64,000 nt of DNA from Lactarius indigo (taxonomy: Eukaryota > Basidiomycota > Agaricomycetes > Russulales > Russulaceae), in assembly GCA_025766275.1 (NCBI GenBank), contig JAFKAC010000008.1, positions 124,001 to 188,000 of the forward strand, given 5' to 3'. Every line of letters starts with the position of its first letter. The stretch's first letter is position 1. The position numbers and the translations under genes are program-made. Shown piece after piece: positions 45,166-57,636 of the stretch. The notes beneath the pieces were generated by a model. That model saw nothing but the letters and a program-made list of their open reading frames with translations, ran no database searches and was not told the DNA's origin.

Positions 45166-45614
45166 TCACGACCCCCCAATACTGCCTTCGTTCACAAGGA
45201 AAACGACCCAAGTAACGAAGACCACAACAGCAATCACAGCCACGATAACGAAGTGAGGTCTTAGGTAAAGATGAGCGCCGTTATTAACGAGATGCGGTCA
45301 GATCGGAACACTTACTCTGTAGAAAGTAAGAACGCTCGTCTAACTCGCATATCGCGGATCCCAGACTCGTACTCCCAAAGTCCAGAACCAATTACAACGA
45401 ACGCGGAGATGATTTCGATGGCGGCCAAAGGAATGCTGAGTTTATGGCTCCCGTGTTCCTCGGGACTCGTTGGACTGTCCAGACGTGCCTGGAGTAAGAC
45501 GGAGGACGAGACGAGCATCAAGAGTAGTGCGAGCTTCGCATGAGAAAGAAAATTCCTTTCTAGCATGCAATAGTCGCGAGCAGTGCTGCCATGATTCTCT
45601 ATCGACGTCGGCAT
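45166..45614 (-). CDS. DUF202-family membrane protein
   Basis: Start ATG at 45614 gives MPTSIENHGSTARDYCMLER. The 'ENHGSTARD....ERNFLSH' opening followed by 'AKLALLLMLVSSSVLLQARL' (TM1) and 'LAAIEIISAFVVIGSGLWEY' (TM2) is the DUF202/YidH layout. A 56-nt intron then joins 'LLSTE' to 'PHFVIVAVIAVVVFVTWVVF' (TM3), with stop at 45166. About 130 residues and three membrane spans. Fungal relatives of this domain occur alone and in vacuolar transporter chaperone proteins. The function of the stand-alone form is not established. Start-to-start it is divergent from the gene at 45801, about 190 bp apart. Confidence 0.72.
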
Positions 45615-45800
45615 TCGCACCAATGATTTGTCGAATCACATGACCTTATTCCCTCCGCGTCTTATTTGTTTGTCCTTTATTTGGTTCAAGTTGAGGTCGA
45701 ACTCCATCCAGTTGGGGTTCTTCGAAGCAGGACACACTCTCCCCTTCACGACGGTCTTTACTCACGACCTTTCACGACACAACACTTTTCACTAGATTTC

Positions 45801-47868
45801 ATGGGCTTTTTTCACAAGTTTTTATCCCTTGGGAGCAGAAGAAGCAAGAAACGACGTGCTGCCTCTCATGCCGATGCGCGTGCTGCTCCCCCACTAAGTA
45901 AGGAAGAGTTGCGCAGGCAACAAGAAGAACAAGAGGAGGTTGCCAGTCGTCTTTTGCGGTCTTCCTCTCTTCGATATGCAGTGGTTAACGAGGTCGATTA
46001 TTCTGCTCTCCCCCCTCTCCGTAAGTACAACCAATTCAAAGAAATAAGATGTCTTCCTGACTGATGGATTTGAATGTTCAGCGCATCCCATCAATAGCCT
46101 GAATCGGCCACAAGTTACTTCTCCGAGCCGCTCTTCAAGTATACAGACACGCAGGACATATACCGTTACGATTCGGGACAGGAAGGTTGAAGCACTCACC
46201 GAGTTCCCCAACGCGAACCCACCTCTCGAGACGCCTACACGCCATTCTCATGACCGGACCGATTCATTTGGCCGAACGCACCCCCCTGTCACCCCCAAAG
46301 ACCAAAACCGTTTGCATGTTTTGAGACAAGATCCATCGGTTGCAAGTTTACTTAACATGTACGACAACCAAGGTCACTTGGACAGCAAAGCGTTTTCGAA
46401 TACCCCGACTGCCTCCGAGAAAGAGTCTTCCGGCGATGGTCGTGCTCAGGTCAAACGCGGTGGTTCGACCCTTCGCCAGTTGCTCGGCAACCCGGAATCA
46501 AATCGTCGCGCCAGTACCGCGGAGGGCGATATATCGTGGGCAGAAGCATTTCTTCTGTATGACTATGCCTTCTCCATATTAGCTTGCCACTAATCTGTCT
46601 CATACTCGCAGGAATGCTGGGCGAGGTAACGACGAATCCACACCCTCGATCTATTTGGAGACACGCAAGGATGGAGTTGTCTGTGATGCTCCTCGCGAAA
46701 CCAACACTGCATCGCTCTCGGACAGCCCGTATTCTGTAGGATTCACTACTCGCCCCGCTATCTCTTCTATGGCAGTGGAACACAGCTTCACCTCCGATGA
46801 GAGTTCGGCTTCAAACCCCCAGCAGCCTACTAAGTCCGAGATACGGCCAGCTGCGGAAGTTTTTGGTTTCCTACTCGAAAAACGGCAGCTGTCTAACTCG
46901 ATGCCAATGAGTGTGGAGCCAACATCGGCTGTCTTACCCGCCACCCGGAACGTCGGTTTACCGGTAAAGCGCGGCCGCGCCGCGTCAGCTACGACCTTCA
47001 ACCACAAGCAATCGTCATCACGTCCAAACATTCTGCAACCGGCAGAACTTTCTGCCTCAGCTGACACTCCGCCCTCCACTGGATCTATCTTAGTTGATCC
47101 CCCACGCACAGCGACCATACTCGATCACACGCGCATACCCCTCGCAAATGGAAGCCTGCCTGATGGTCCTCCTGTGGGGCGACTTACTGTGACAACCACT
47201 GCTGCTCGCGTCAGTCGCATCCCACGTGGACGTCGCAGCCTTCAACTCCCTGACAACTTACCGACACTTAGTCCCGAAACTCAGCTACTTGTCACCTCAC
47301 CAACAGAGCCTGCTAAACCGAGCCTGACCCCAATGAACAACTATGACATACTACGGTTGGCGACTAATACGACAGGCCATGCACATATTACTTCCTCCCA
47401 TCTCACCTCCGAGCAGAATGTCACATCCGCACTAGCACCAAAACGCAGTGCCCACCGCCGCAGTGTGTCATGTGGCCCGAGCAGGCTGATTCCAAATAAC
47501 TGGAATGCGCTTCCCGATACTACTGGGGCAGCACGCGCTAAGGAGTTGAAGTCTGATGGTGACAAGGAGAACACCTCCAACCCTATAAGTACGGCCAAGA
47601 ACGGTGGCTTGTGTACGTTCTCTCCCCTAGCTTTGGCGTTTGTAGCCGGCTCACACACGTCTACATAGATTCTTCTGGGAAACTGAAGTCACGCCTCCCG
47701 GTGACCCCTTCTCATGAGAGGGCGCTATTGTCACCAGTTCCGTCTCCTGCTTCATCGTCGGAACTATCACCGCTGGGTCGGAAGATGATGGCGAATCTGC
47801 GCAAGCAACGCCGGGTGCGTGGCGAGCGTAGGACTGATCAAGTTGCGGGGACTGTTGTGCATGTATAA
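45801..47868 (+). CDS. Unrecognised, largely disordered protein
   Basis: ATG at 45801 (MGFFHKFLSLGSRRSKKRRA). Introns near 46021-46080, 46558-46612 and 47613-47669 join long Ser/Thr/Pro-rich exons. The N-terminus is basic and helical ('SKEELRRQQEEQEEVASRLL'). A short conserved-looking block follows ('SVASLLNMYDNQGHLDSKAF', about 46335-46395), then 'GGSTLRQLLGNPES'. The rest is low complexity, with a basic end ('MMANLRKQRRVRGERR'). The second residue Gly after Met could allow N-myristoylation, but this is only a possibility. About 630 residues. No domain recognised; probably a scaffold or regulatory protein by composition only. Confidence 0.6.
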
Positions 47869-48152
47869 AAAATACCCTCTAAAAGAACGCCCACCACCTT
47901 CTCCAATCTTCCTCTTGTTGTCTTCGCATATAAGTTATCCGTTCTGTCTTTCCAACGATATCTCGCTTGGGTTTGGATGGTCGCATGTTTTTCTTTATCC
48001 ATCTTGTACACTCTCGTATATGTTTCTCAATGTCATACCCAGTCATAGCTTGTGTCTTTTTCGTTGTTGTGACTTAAATGGGGCTTACGCGGCTTTAATG
48101 GGGCGAGACTTGTAGGGTCTTCGCATGCCCATCGGATCATAGTGGACATTAG

Positions 48153-48570
48153 ATGGCGCGGAGACTGTTCGCCCATACCATTATGCAGTATAGATATAAG
48201 CCCTTCGCCACGCAGCCATTGTCCCAGCTGCCACCCTCTTATCTATCCTCGTCGCCAGTTGCGAGGTTTGTCCAGGTGATACAGATTCTTCACGATGTTC
48301 CCACATTGAGGCCACGATTGGGGAAAGATAAGGATTTTGCCATCCACGGACAGGCCTCGATGTGGTGTGGAATTCCCACACATCTATACGCTGACGTCTT
48401 TGCAGATGCGTTCGACGGCCATGACGCATGCATTTGAGGGCGTCTTTCTCTACTTGACCAATGAAACCACGGCTGTCATTCTAGGCCCTGGGACTGTTTG
48501 CGCTGTGCCTGCTTATTCATACAGCTCAGCTCGTGTTCCGCCCGCGCCTGCCGTTGAGCCGCTTATTTAG
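48153..48570 (+). CDS. Possible small protein, uncertain
   Basis: Two overlapping open frames (48153-48437 and 48337-48570) could be joined by a short intron (about gtgtgg...tttgcag, 48366-48406). The second part reads 'AMTHAFEGVFLYLTNETTAV', which looks protein-like, and ends at TAG. No family recognised. It may be a small gene between the disordered protein and the amino-acid transporter. Confidence 0.3.
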
Positions 48571-48669
48571 GTCCGACTGTCACTATTCTTTGTCCACTTA
48601 CATTAGCACCTCTCAACGTGCAACTCGTGATCAAACATTCCTTTACATAGTGAAGAGGAGCGCTACGAG

Positions 48670-50576
48670 ATGGTGCAAGCCTACCATGCGGTACCAGTGT
48701 CAGTAGAGCACGAAGACCTTGACGACGGACGAGGGGCCGAGCACGAGGGAAGTGCTCTCCTTGGGAGCAAGGCGTCAAGTGATGGATTGGCAACGGAGAG
48801 GGAGGGTCAGGCGACACTCACGAGCAGCGTGAGCAATCTAGCGAACACCATCATAGGCAGTGGTGCGTTCGCAGTATCCTCTGTTCTACTATCATTTTCT
48901 CATAGTGGTTCTTCAGGCATGCTCACCTTTCCTCGGGTAAAGTCCCATGGCTTCCTCGTATTTTACTTTTTTTTTTTAACCGACCCACTCAGGCGTTCGC
49001 GTCTGCTGGTATTATTCCGGGCATGCTGACTTGCCTCTTTTCCGGCGCTGTTGGTGCCTTTGGACTATACCTCCTTTCTGCGTGCGCGCGCAAGGCCCCT
49101 CACCGCCGAGCGTCCTTCTTCACTGTCGCGACCCTCACATTCCCTCGTGCGGCCGTCTTTTTCGACGCTGCTATCGCCATCAAGTGCTTCGGGGTGTCTA
49201 TCAGGTGCGCTGACCTATCCACACGACCCCCGATACCTCTCTGATGTAGTGGACAGCTATCTTATCATTATCAAGTCGCTCATTCCAAATGTTATCGCGT
49301 CTTTGTATCACGACCTTACATCCCCGGATACCAACCCACCAGAGTGGGCACTCAGCGGGCGCTTGTGGATCTGTCTTCTCATGGTGATACTTGGACCGTT
49401 GTCGTTCCTTCGTCGACTCGATAGTCTTAGACATACAAGCTACGTCGCTCTATTCTCCTGTGGTGAGTATCTGTTCGCAGATAAAATGACGAGACGTGCT
49501 GAATTTCTTGCTTGCCTGTAGCATACCTCGTCTTGATAGTGATTGTGTGCCACTTCTACCCGTTGAAAGGGATGATACCACCTGGCGAAATACATCTCAT
49601 CAAGTTCACGCCTAGCTTTATTTCAACGTTCCCCATACAAGTTTTTGCTTTCACCTGTGCCCAGAACGTAATCTCCCGTCTCGTTTACCTTGCTCAGATT
49701 ACTAGGATTGACGGATAGACAGTTATTCCCCATCTTCAACGAGATCAACAACAATTCGCAGAAGCGCATGAATATCGTCATCGGAACAGCTATCGGCTCC
49801 GCAACTGTCACTTATGAGATCATCGCCGTCTTCGGATATATCACCTTTGGTTCCCACGTAGGTGTTACGCTCATTAGTCAAAGACAGCTCATGCGAAATT
49901 CTATTGCAGGTCACCGCAAATATCATCGAAATGTACCCATCGAGCTCGTTGTTCATCGCCATCGGGCAACTGGCCATTGTGACTCTTGTCCTCTTTTCAT
50001 ACCCGTTGCAGGTCCACCCGTGCAGGAACTGTCTCGATAAGGTCTTCAACTTTGATGCAGCGGCCGACAAAGTTGAGGACGATGATGTCGGTGATGAGCA
50101 CGGCTCGGGTGATATGACACCATTGAAGCACTCGGTACTAACGACAGCAGTGGTTGCTGGTGGCTTTACGATCGCATATTTCGTAGATAATCTTGAGATG
50201 GGTGGGTTTCTCTCCGTGATTTTGCTTACTTGTGACCTGATGATGTGTAGTGTTGTCGTTTGTCGGGGCCACGGGGTCGACGACTATCTCGTTCATCCTC
50301 CCTGGACTGTTCTATTGGAAGGTTGGTGTCCCTGATTACCCGTCAGAACCGTGCCTGACACGATCACATTCCAGTTGACAAAGGACGACCCAAACAAGAA
50401 TAAGTTGCTCAACCTCGGTGCACTTGGACTTGCCTGCTATGGTTTCCTCATTCTCGTGTTCTGGTGGGTGCCCGGCTACCTCCATAGAGTAATCCGTCTT
50501 CTGACAAAGTTGTGACAGCTTGAGCTTTAATATTTACCACATTGTTTACCCCGTCGCCGGGACCGTCCTTGATTAG
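48670..50576 (+). CDS. Vacuolar-type amino-acid transporter (AVT / SLC38 family)
   Basis: Begins MVQAYHAVPVSVEHEDLDDG with an acidic cytosolic N-terminus. Splicing of short introns gives the family signature 'NLANTIIGSG|MLTFPR|AFASAGIIPGM'. Further membrane segments follow: 'FSGAVGAFGLYLLSACAR', 'YLIIIKSLIPNVIASL', 'LWICLLMVILGPLSFLRRL', 'AYLVLIVIVCHFYPLKG', 'SFISTFPIQVFAFTCAQN', 'IVIGTAIGSATVTYEIIAVF', 'SLFIAIGQLAIVTLVLFSYP' and 'SVLTTAVVAGGFTIAYFVDN'. The last exon ends at the TAG 50574-50576 ('IVYPVAGTVLD'). About ten or eleven spans, as expected for proton-coupled neutral amino-acid transporters of the vacuole membrane. Substrate and direction cannot be read from sequence. Confidence 0.87.
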
Positions 50577-50997
50577 GGGCAAGACACTAGACCAGACCTT
50601 CCGTTCCTACCATATGCCTTGTCGCTTTAAATATGCATACACTGTAAATTTAACGATCGTTTCCTTGGGCTTACGGTTACTCGAGTAGTTAGTTGTGTGC
50701 ACGCCAATTGTGTAGGAACACGACATTGTTTATATGCTTCAAATCGTACAGGCAGGGAAACGAAACTAATACAGATACACGAGACAAAAGGCAAAATCAA
50801 GGGTCCGTACAATCGCGAGCGAGAGGTCCCTACACACTAACCACAAACACAAATGGCTGGGTACGCGAAAAGAAAAATTCTAGAAAAAAATCCACAAGAT
50901 AAAGGAAGAAATTGAAGAAACTAAATTAAATTCGGGGTCTTGTGGAACGGGGCCCATTTTGTGGAAAGGCTTGAACTGGTGGGACCACGACCATGAC
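50577..50997. other. Convergent 3' region, no gene
   Basis: About 420 bp between the ends of the AVT transporter and the minus-strand low-complexity gene. A/T-rich, with no supported feature. Confidence 0.5.
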
Positions 50998-52681
50998 TCA
51001 AGACCTCGTTGTGGTCCGCTTGCCATTGCCATTGGTGTTTCGTCTGCGTGATGCGGGCCTGGTCGTTGCTGTCGGCGCGGCCATCGCGCAGGCATGCGCA
51101 CGCGCGACGCGCGTAGAGCGCCGCAAATGTCCCGGTCCCGGCCAGCCACCACCACCGGCGGCGCCCCCGAGACCGATGCTAGGACTGGGGCTCGGCGCCG
51201 CAGAGCGTTGGCGGCGCTTGCGCTGCGGCCCAGGCTCAGGTTCCAAGCCCGTTCCTGACTCGGGCTCTTCTTGCTTGATCTGTGGCTCGGGGCTCGTCCT
51301 CGTCGGTGGCATGACCATGACCGTGGGGCCTTGACTACTGCCGCTGCCGCTGCCGCCGTTTTCATCTTCATCGTTTTCGAGTCCAGCAGCCCTACGCGTA
51401 CGCTTGAGAGATGGGGGGGTCGGAACGGGTAATGTAGAGGTAGAGGTAGAGGAAGGCGCGGTAGGGGTGGAGGATCTAAGTTGCTCATTGCACCGGCTGT
51501 CCGTCTGGGCAGTGTTTCTGCTACTTGAGGCGTGAGTAATGTCAAAGGTAGTTGTACTCGTCGAGGCAATACGCGGCTCGACTGTCAATGAGGGAGGAGC
51601 GCCTTCTAAAGCGAGAGGCGTGGCTGTGGGCATAGGTGTTGGCCTGGGTACAGGAACAGGTATTATGGTAGGTGCAGGGGGCGGTGCGGGGCTCGGAACT
51701 GGGGTAATTGTGGGTGTAGATGCAAGCGGTGCAGGCGCGAATGGATTAGGCGAGCCGAGAGATGTGGATGAAGATGTTGTGGACATTTCCACAGTTGCCC
51801 TACCCGGGGACTCAGGCGTGCGCGTAACGCCGCTCGTAGAGGCGCTCCCGCACGTCGCTGCATTTGCACTGGAGCCAGATGGACCAGCCAGCGCGGGCCC
51901 ATCCAGCAGGTCAAACAGTTTATCCAACGTGCTAGAACTCGACGAGGGCCCCGTCGGCGCGGTCGCAGCTTCGAACGTCTTCCATTTGGGGTTCAGCTTC
52001 TGCGCCCTCTTCGCGTACAACTTCTTGCCTTTCTTCCCCGCGGGCGGTGCTGGCACGCCATTGTACGTAGCCAAGCCAGGTGCAACGTCCGGCGGGAGTC
52101 CCTCCTTGGCGCGCCAGCGCGGCGCACGGATGCCGAAGAGCGGGACAGCGGAGTGCATCGGGTCTTCGTTCTCCCCGCCGCTGTGGATGGCCGGGTCGCG
52201 CGGGAAGTCCTGGAGCGTGAGGGGGACGCCTAAACGGCGTGCACTGACGCCGGCCTGCGCGATGAGCTCCGCGCTCTCGGCCGCGCGCTGTGTGGGCGTT
52301 GCGTTCTCGGGCGTGAAGCGCGGGATCAACCTGGGGTCTGCGGGAACGGGCTCCCTCAAGTTGGTGCCCATGGTCGGGTGTTGCCAGGGATCGAAGCCCA
52401 GAGCGCCCGCGACCTTGAAGCTGTGGTGCAGCTGGGTCAGCGAGAAGACTGAGACAGATGCGACGAGCAGACACGCACTTGATGGACTGCTCCAAGTCAC
52501 GAAGGTTCTCGAGCCTGGCCATTTGATAGTCATTGACGTTGTGATTGTGCTTCAACAGAGACGAGTGAGTTTGGAGCATTCGGTGCTGCGCCGCAAGCTC
52601 GTTGACGATGGGTTTGAGGTGTTCTTGAATAAGAGATGCTACTTTTGTTTTGATTAGTTCAGATAACGCGCCAGTGTCCAT
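50998..52681 (-). CDS. Unrecognised low-complexity protein with N-terminal coiled coil
   Basis: ATG at 52681 (MDTGALSELIKTKVASLIQE). The first exon is helical ('HLKPIVNELAAQHRMLQTHS') and an intron (about gtgcgt...ccacag) joins 'LRDLEQSIN' to 'FKVAGALGFDPWQHPTMG'. A moderately complex region (to about residue 230) includes 'AQAGVSARRLGVPLTLQDFP' and a Lys-rich 'KKGKKLYAKRAQKLNPKWK'. It is followed by about 300 residues rich in Pro/Ser/Thr with a Pro-Ala-Pro-Thr run, and a basic C-terminus ('PGPQRKRRQRSAAPSPSPS'), consistent with nuclear location. GC content is much higher than in its neighbours. A plus-strand frame over the same bases is the shadow of this repetitive coding. Function unknown. 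Confidence 0.6.
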
Positions 52682-52789
52682 GGTGGGAAACGCTGAAGTC
52701 AGTGCTGGTGTTCGGTGATAACACAACTGGGGGAGTAGTGAAGTAAAACACGAAACTCTTATAGTGGGGTTGAGGCATGTCCACAATTG

Positions 52790-54300
52790 TGGAAAAAGCG
52801 CTCAAAAAAGCGAATGTTGTGGAGGGGATGGCCACAACCCCCTTGGAAAACGCTAGACCACGCTTTAGCCACGACCACCTATCGGAGAGTATGCTCGTAA
52901 TCAAATCGATCAACATCGGTAAAAATAAAATAAAAGAGTACGGTTTATAAGACATAATCAAACTGCCAGGGGATTCGCCTGTCGCTTTGGCCATTGTAAG
53001 AAAAATCCACAATTACACTGAAACATAGAGGCGCCGAAAAGCCATTGGGCCTCCCTAATTTATGTTAGATCTCTTGCTTTGGCCCTCGCTCGGTCATGGG
53101 AGCCGGGTCACGGTTACGGTGTCCATGACCAGCGAGGACTCAGGCATTCCACGTGGGACTCAACTCTGTTAGCACGAGTCCCTTCGCTCTGAGTTTCTGA
53201 GAAAGCAGTCGGGTCACGGGCAGACAAGTTGCTGAGACAAGTAGACCAGCACAGTACCAGAATCTTAGACCTCTATACGAGTACGACGCCGCAGCCCTTG
53301 TCAGTGGGTCTCTCAATCGAGACCCGGACCGGAAAGCCGGTCCGAGTCCAGCTTCTTGTCCCCCGAGTGTCCCCGGGTGGTTTCGAGCGAATGGTGCATG
53401 ACACAGAGGGGAGTAGGTCAGAAATTATCAAGCCCGAGCAGGAAGAAGGCTACTTGGTCAATAAGGGAACGGGAATGCGCGGTCACCATCACTGCGTGCG
53501 CCAGCTGTGGTGCATGTGATATCTTTTCTCGATGTTCCCAAATTATGGACGATTCATTCTAAGCCCTCAATATGACCAAACGTCCGCATGCAGCAAGCTG
53601 TCGGAAGACAACCGAAGCGACGGAGTGGCAAAGATGCAACGTTCACGCAAAGATAGAACAGGAGACCTGATCACGCGGCTGGGCGTACGCGCTTAGCACG
53701 CAATGAGGTGTTAAAATTGACAGTATGAAGTCAATAACGAAGCTGGGGTAGTCCTAGGAGTCGCAGTGAACTTAGACAGCACGGTCAAGCAGCGCGCATA
53801 TCACAGTACAGACCAATCGGATGGAGATGGTGTTGGTGCGTACCGGAGAGTCGTGTGCTAGGGGTTTGCAACTGTGAAGCGAATATCCCTCAAGGCACGA
53901 CGTGCGGCCTTCGCGCCAAAAAGAAGGCGGACGACAGTGACGGCACCTTGGAGAGGAGAGATAGAGAAGAGAGGATGACTCTGTCCCATCGCGGGTGCGT
54001 AAGGTCCCTGCCCAAGTGGTAGATTGCACTGCACTGACGCGGGTTCTCACTTTCTGGGAGCTGAAGTCTGTGCTGGGTGATAACAACAAAATAATGAGTC
54101 ATCCGGGTATTAAATATACGGTTGCTGGTGCGAGGGGCGGAAAGGGAGCGTGTGAGCAAGCCAGTGCAAGGAGCGGGGTTACCCTGAACCTCGTCTCATC
54201 TCGTCTCGTCTTGTCCTCAACCTCGATTTGTCTCCATCCCCGGATCCATCCACCCATCGTGCACCCCGTCCATGCTCTCTGGTTTCATTAGTCGGCACCA
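52790..54300. other. Intergenic region, no gene recognised
   Basis: About 1.5 kb between divergent genes. A 96-codon frame at 53229-53519 (plus) and frames at 53772-54159 (minus) lack motifs or splice logic. A CT-rich stretch near 54190-54300 on the plus strand probably belongs to the R3H gene promoter. Confidence 0.45.
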
Positions 54301-57051
54301 ATGTCACTAGGTAATACCGTTTCCCAATTTCATTTCCTTTCACAGCGCTCACCACGTTCCCTTGCCTTACCTTTTCTTTCTTCAACAGAATCATCCACTC
54401 GATCTGCCTCTATAACAATCCTTTCCCCCAAGTTGCCTCCTCTTTCAGCATCCCCCTCTACCGACGCCTCTCGTCTATCCACCGCTACGACCACTCTATC
54501 CCCTCAAGCAGAGCCATTCACCATGACATCGGTCTTATCTTCTCCCCCCCTCGCCGAAGTTCAAATCCTCTCTCCATTCCTTACTTCCAGCCCAACTCCC
54601 GCCGACGCAGAAAACAGAATAGACTCCACGACAGAAGCAGACCCCTCGATAATCGAGGCGCTTAAAAGCAAGGAACGACTGTTTGTACTCCGTGTAGGTG
54701 GGGACATGGAGCGACTTATAAATGAGCGCAAGTGAGTGTAAACCGTTTCGAGCCCTGCCGTCGTCGGCCAGATGTTTCTGTATCTGCGTCACCCGACTAC
54801 GAGTATACGAGTTTGTCTCTCTCGAACGTGGCGCTGACCATCTCAACTTGAAGGGGGCGCGTTGAAATCCCGACAGCAACATCGTATCAGAGACTTCTCG
54901 TTCACAGATGTTCCTCTTATTACAAGGTCATTCCTGAAAGTGATTCTGGTTCGAGGAGCATATGGATATCTTTCTCACCCGAGAGCAGAATGTGTGTTCA
55001 ACCAAGCCTTTTATTTTCTCTCCCCACCTTTAAAACCTATCCCATCTCGTAGTCCCCCAAAACGGATTGCTGAGCTCGTTCCAGTGGAGCAGACAAAGCA
55101 TCCTGCCATCAAAATAATGAGTCGGTCCGTTCAGGACCGTATTCGAGCACAGTCACAATCTCGTACTGGCTCGGTCAACGGCGAAGATGCCGAGTCTTCG
55201 GATGTCGAACCCTCCGAAGCGGGCAGCCTTGGTGGACGTAGCGGTGCACCAAATCGTTTAAAGAAGGCTCTCACCCTTGAAGAACGTGAAGCCGCCTACA
55301 ATGAAGCTAGGTCGCGCATCTTCATGGACTTTGAGGAGAAGGCCAAAGAAAAAGAAAACGACATGAGTGCGAGCTCATCTACCTTTAGTCTTGTTTCGGG
55401 CTCGGCCTCTACCAGCGGAGGTGGGAGCAGTAGTGCAGGTGACATTGACGACTCGATCAGCACCGCTCCGACAGAAAGTGAATTTTCTGGCCCGGTCGCG
55501 CGTGATGGCAAAGGCGAGCGGCGGAATGGGTCCGGCACAAACTCGGCAGGATCATCCAGGTCTATGCATCCCCCTAAACATCCCTCAAGCTCACGCAACT
55601 CTCGCGCTCCATCACCTTCGGTCACCTATGCCTCTATCTACGAACCTGCCCCAGTGACAGTCCCCTACGATTCTAGTCAGGGGCCACCAATGCAACTACC
55701 ATATAGTCAGCAGCCGTTCATGTATCCTTTCTCGCCACCGCCGCCACCTCCAGGACAAGGCCCGGGGCAAGGTTTCATGGGACCAATGCCATACTATCAG
55801 TACAGTTACCCTCAACCACCTCAGTCGCTGTCGCCACAACATCACGGGCTGAACTCTGACCCATCGGGTTCGGCTGATCCACAGGCTTCTGGCCACTTTG
55901 TCCCTCCTCCGCACCATTCACAGCAAATGGTATATATGGCACCATATCCATGGATGCACAATCCAGCAACAGGGGCTCCTCCCGCATCACATCCTGGCAC
56001 CCCTTCGCTTCCACATTCTCATTCATCACAGTATTCGTTTGTGCAACCATCTGCTCCACAGTATGGCGGATTCAATGTCCCCACATTCTTTCCCTCGATG
56101 GGGCCCCCCATGCACGCACCATCTCAGGGGCAGCAACAACCAACACACCCTGTCAGCATGGCGCCGTTGCCGCAGAACAATGAATTCGGCATTCGTATGA
56201 TGCCGCCAATAACAATGAACAACGATCACGCAGATCTCAGGGGAAGGAAACGTGGTAATTCACGCACCAGTGGTGGTTCATTGAGCTACGCGTCTCCATT
56301 TGGATACCCTCCGTTGGGTGGACCGGGAGTGACTTCTCCAATCGAGAACGGCGCAAGCCCCGTCGGACCGCGGCTCAATAGCACGATGCGACGAACGTCG
56401 GGCACCTCAAATGGGAGTAGGACTCCAGGGGACGAAGCGTCTAGTGTCACGGTAAGGGGCTTTTATACGTCTCATCGATACGCGAGACATTTGTCTGACT
56501 CACAATGACACGCGTTCTACCATATCCACTCCTATGACTCGCCCTCTCGTCTACTTCCATATGAAAATTTATGCATGCAAAAGTCATCCACGTCTTCATC
56601 CTCACGCACGACCTCCTCCCAACACCCGCTCCCCCCGCGCCCGGACTGGGCTGTTGGCCTCAAGCCAAACCCGACGCTTCACCCGACACGTCCACCTGCG
56701 CGCAATGGCGGCGCACGCAATCATGCCACGAGCGCACCACCGGTATTGTTACAACCCGCGGACTTTCCGCCCCTCGGTGGGGCCCGTGCGCCTCCGATGC
56801 CAAGCGGCGTGTGGACGAGCGGGGCTGGAAAGGCCCGCGAGCCCGTTGGAGGAGCGCACCGGGACGCAATTTGCGGTGAAGGTGTGGAGCGTACACCATC
56901 TAAAGGCATGGGGCTAGCTCCTGGACCCAGAGCCCCACGCCTAGCCTCTGCGCCTCCACCCACACACATAACCGCGCCGGGCGGGGATGGGTTTACCCAG
57001 GATTTGACGGATGGCGTGGGTGCGCTCGCGCTTGGAAGGGAGCAGTCATGA
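54301..57051 (+). CDS. R3H and SUZ domain RNA-binding protein
   Basis: The frame is open from ATG 54301; an in-frame ATG at 54523 (MTSVLSS) is an alternative start. An intron (about 54732-54853) joins 'GGDMERLINERK' to 'GRVEIPTATSYQRLLVHRCS', the R3H core (R...H spacing). A second intron (about 54991-55049) leads to 'PPKRIAELVPVEQTKHPAIK'. The SUZ-type motif 'ALTLEEREAAYNEARSRIFM' follows near 55275-55330, then a long Ser/Pro/Gln-rich tail ('MYPFSPPPPPPGQGPGQGF'). An intron near 56449-56580 gives the last exon, which contains 'LLQPADFPPLGGARAPPM' and ends at 57051. R3H-SUZ proteins bind single-stranded RNA or DNA and act in mRNA control; the role here is inferred. About 770 residues. Confidence 0.82.
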
Positions 57052-57636
57052 TTCTTGCGCGTATGACTGGCTACTTTTCTGCATGAGGGGAGAGTTGGGG
57101 TAGTGTTATCGTTTACTTTCGGCGTCATACCGTTTCCGGTGCATTAGCTGTTAGCTGGTTTACTCCTGGTCTCTTCAGTACTATTCCCGTGTCTTTTATT
57201 TTCTCCTTGGTAGAGAGTGAATATAGTTGTGTGTACCCCTACCACGCCAGGTATTATGCACGTTGTCTTTTACGGTGACTTGGGGATTTGGTATGCCGCG
57301 GAGTCCGTTCTGAGGCACACCGACGCATGCTTCGACTTCCGTTTTGGGTCACTCATGCAACGCCCAAATTCGCGATTCGCCGCGTAAGCAATAATATATC
57401 AGAGGAATCCTCTATGGCAAGGAATAGACTTTTAGGGGACGGTGCGGTCCTCCAAAGAAGAGGTGGATATAGTTGTAGCAAATGCAATGATCCACAAATA
57501 TAGCCCAATCGACTAGCCAGGTAGTCATAAAAACGGAAGTGACCTAAAATTAGTATTACGTCGGGATCGGTTCGTCCGTGAATCGGTGATTACAGACGGC
57601 GCTTGGGGTCAACACGCGTTGTCATGCGTTCTGCAA
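57052..57636. other. Intergenic region, no gene recognised
   Basis: Nearly 600 bp with only short frames. It includes the 3' flank of the R3H gene. Confidence 0.45.

Noticed and set aside
46651..47118. Minus-strand ORF of 155 codons within the disordered-protein gene
   Set aside because: No motif, and it overlaps a longer plus-strand frame continuous with spliced exons.
51539..52657. 372-codon plus-strand ORF rich in Gly and Val
   Set aside because: Mirror image of the Pro/Ser/Thr-rich minus-strand gene in GC-rich repetitive sequence; the minus frame has a helical N-terminus and a sensible intron.
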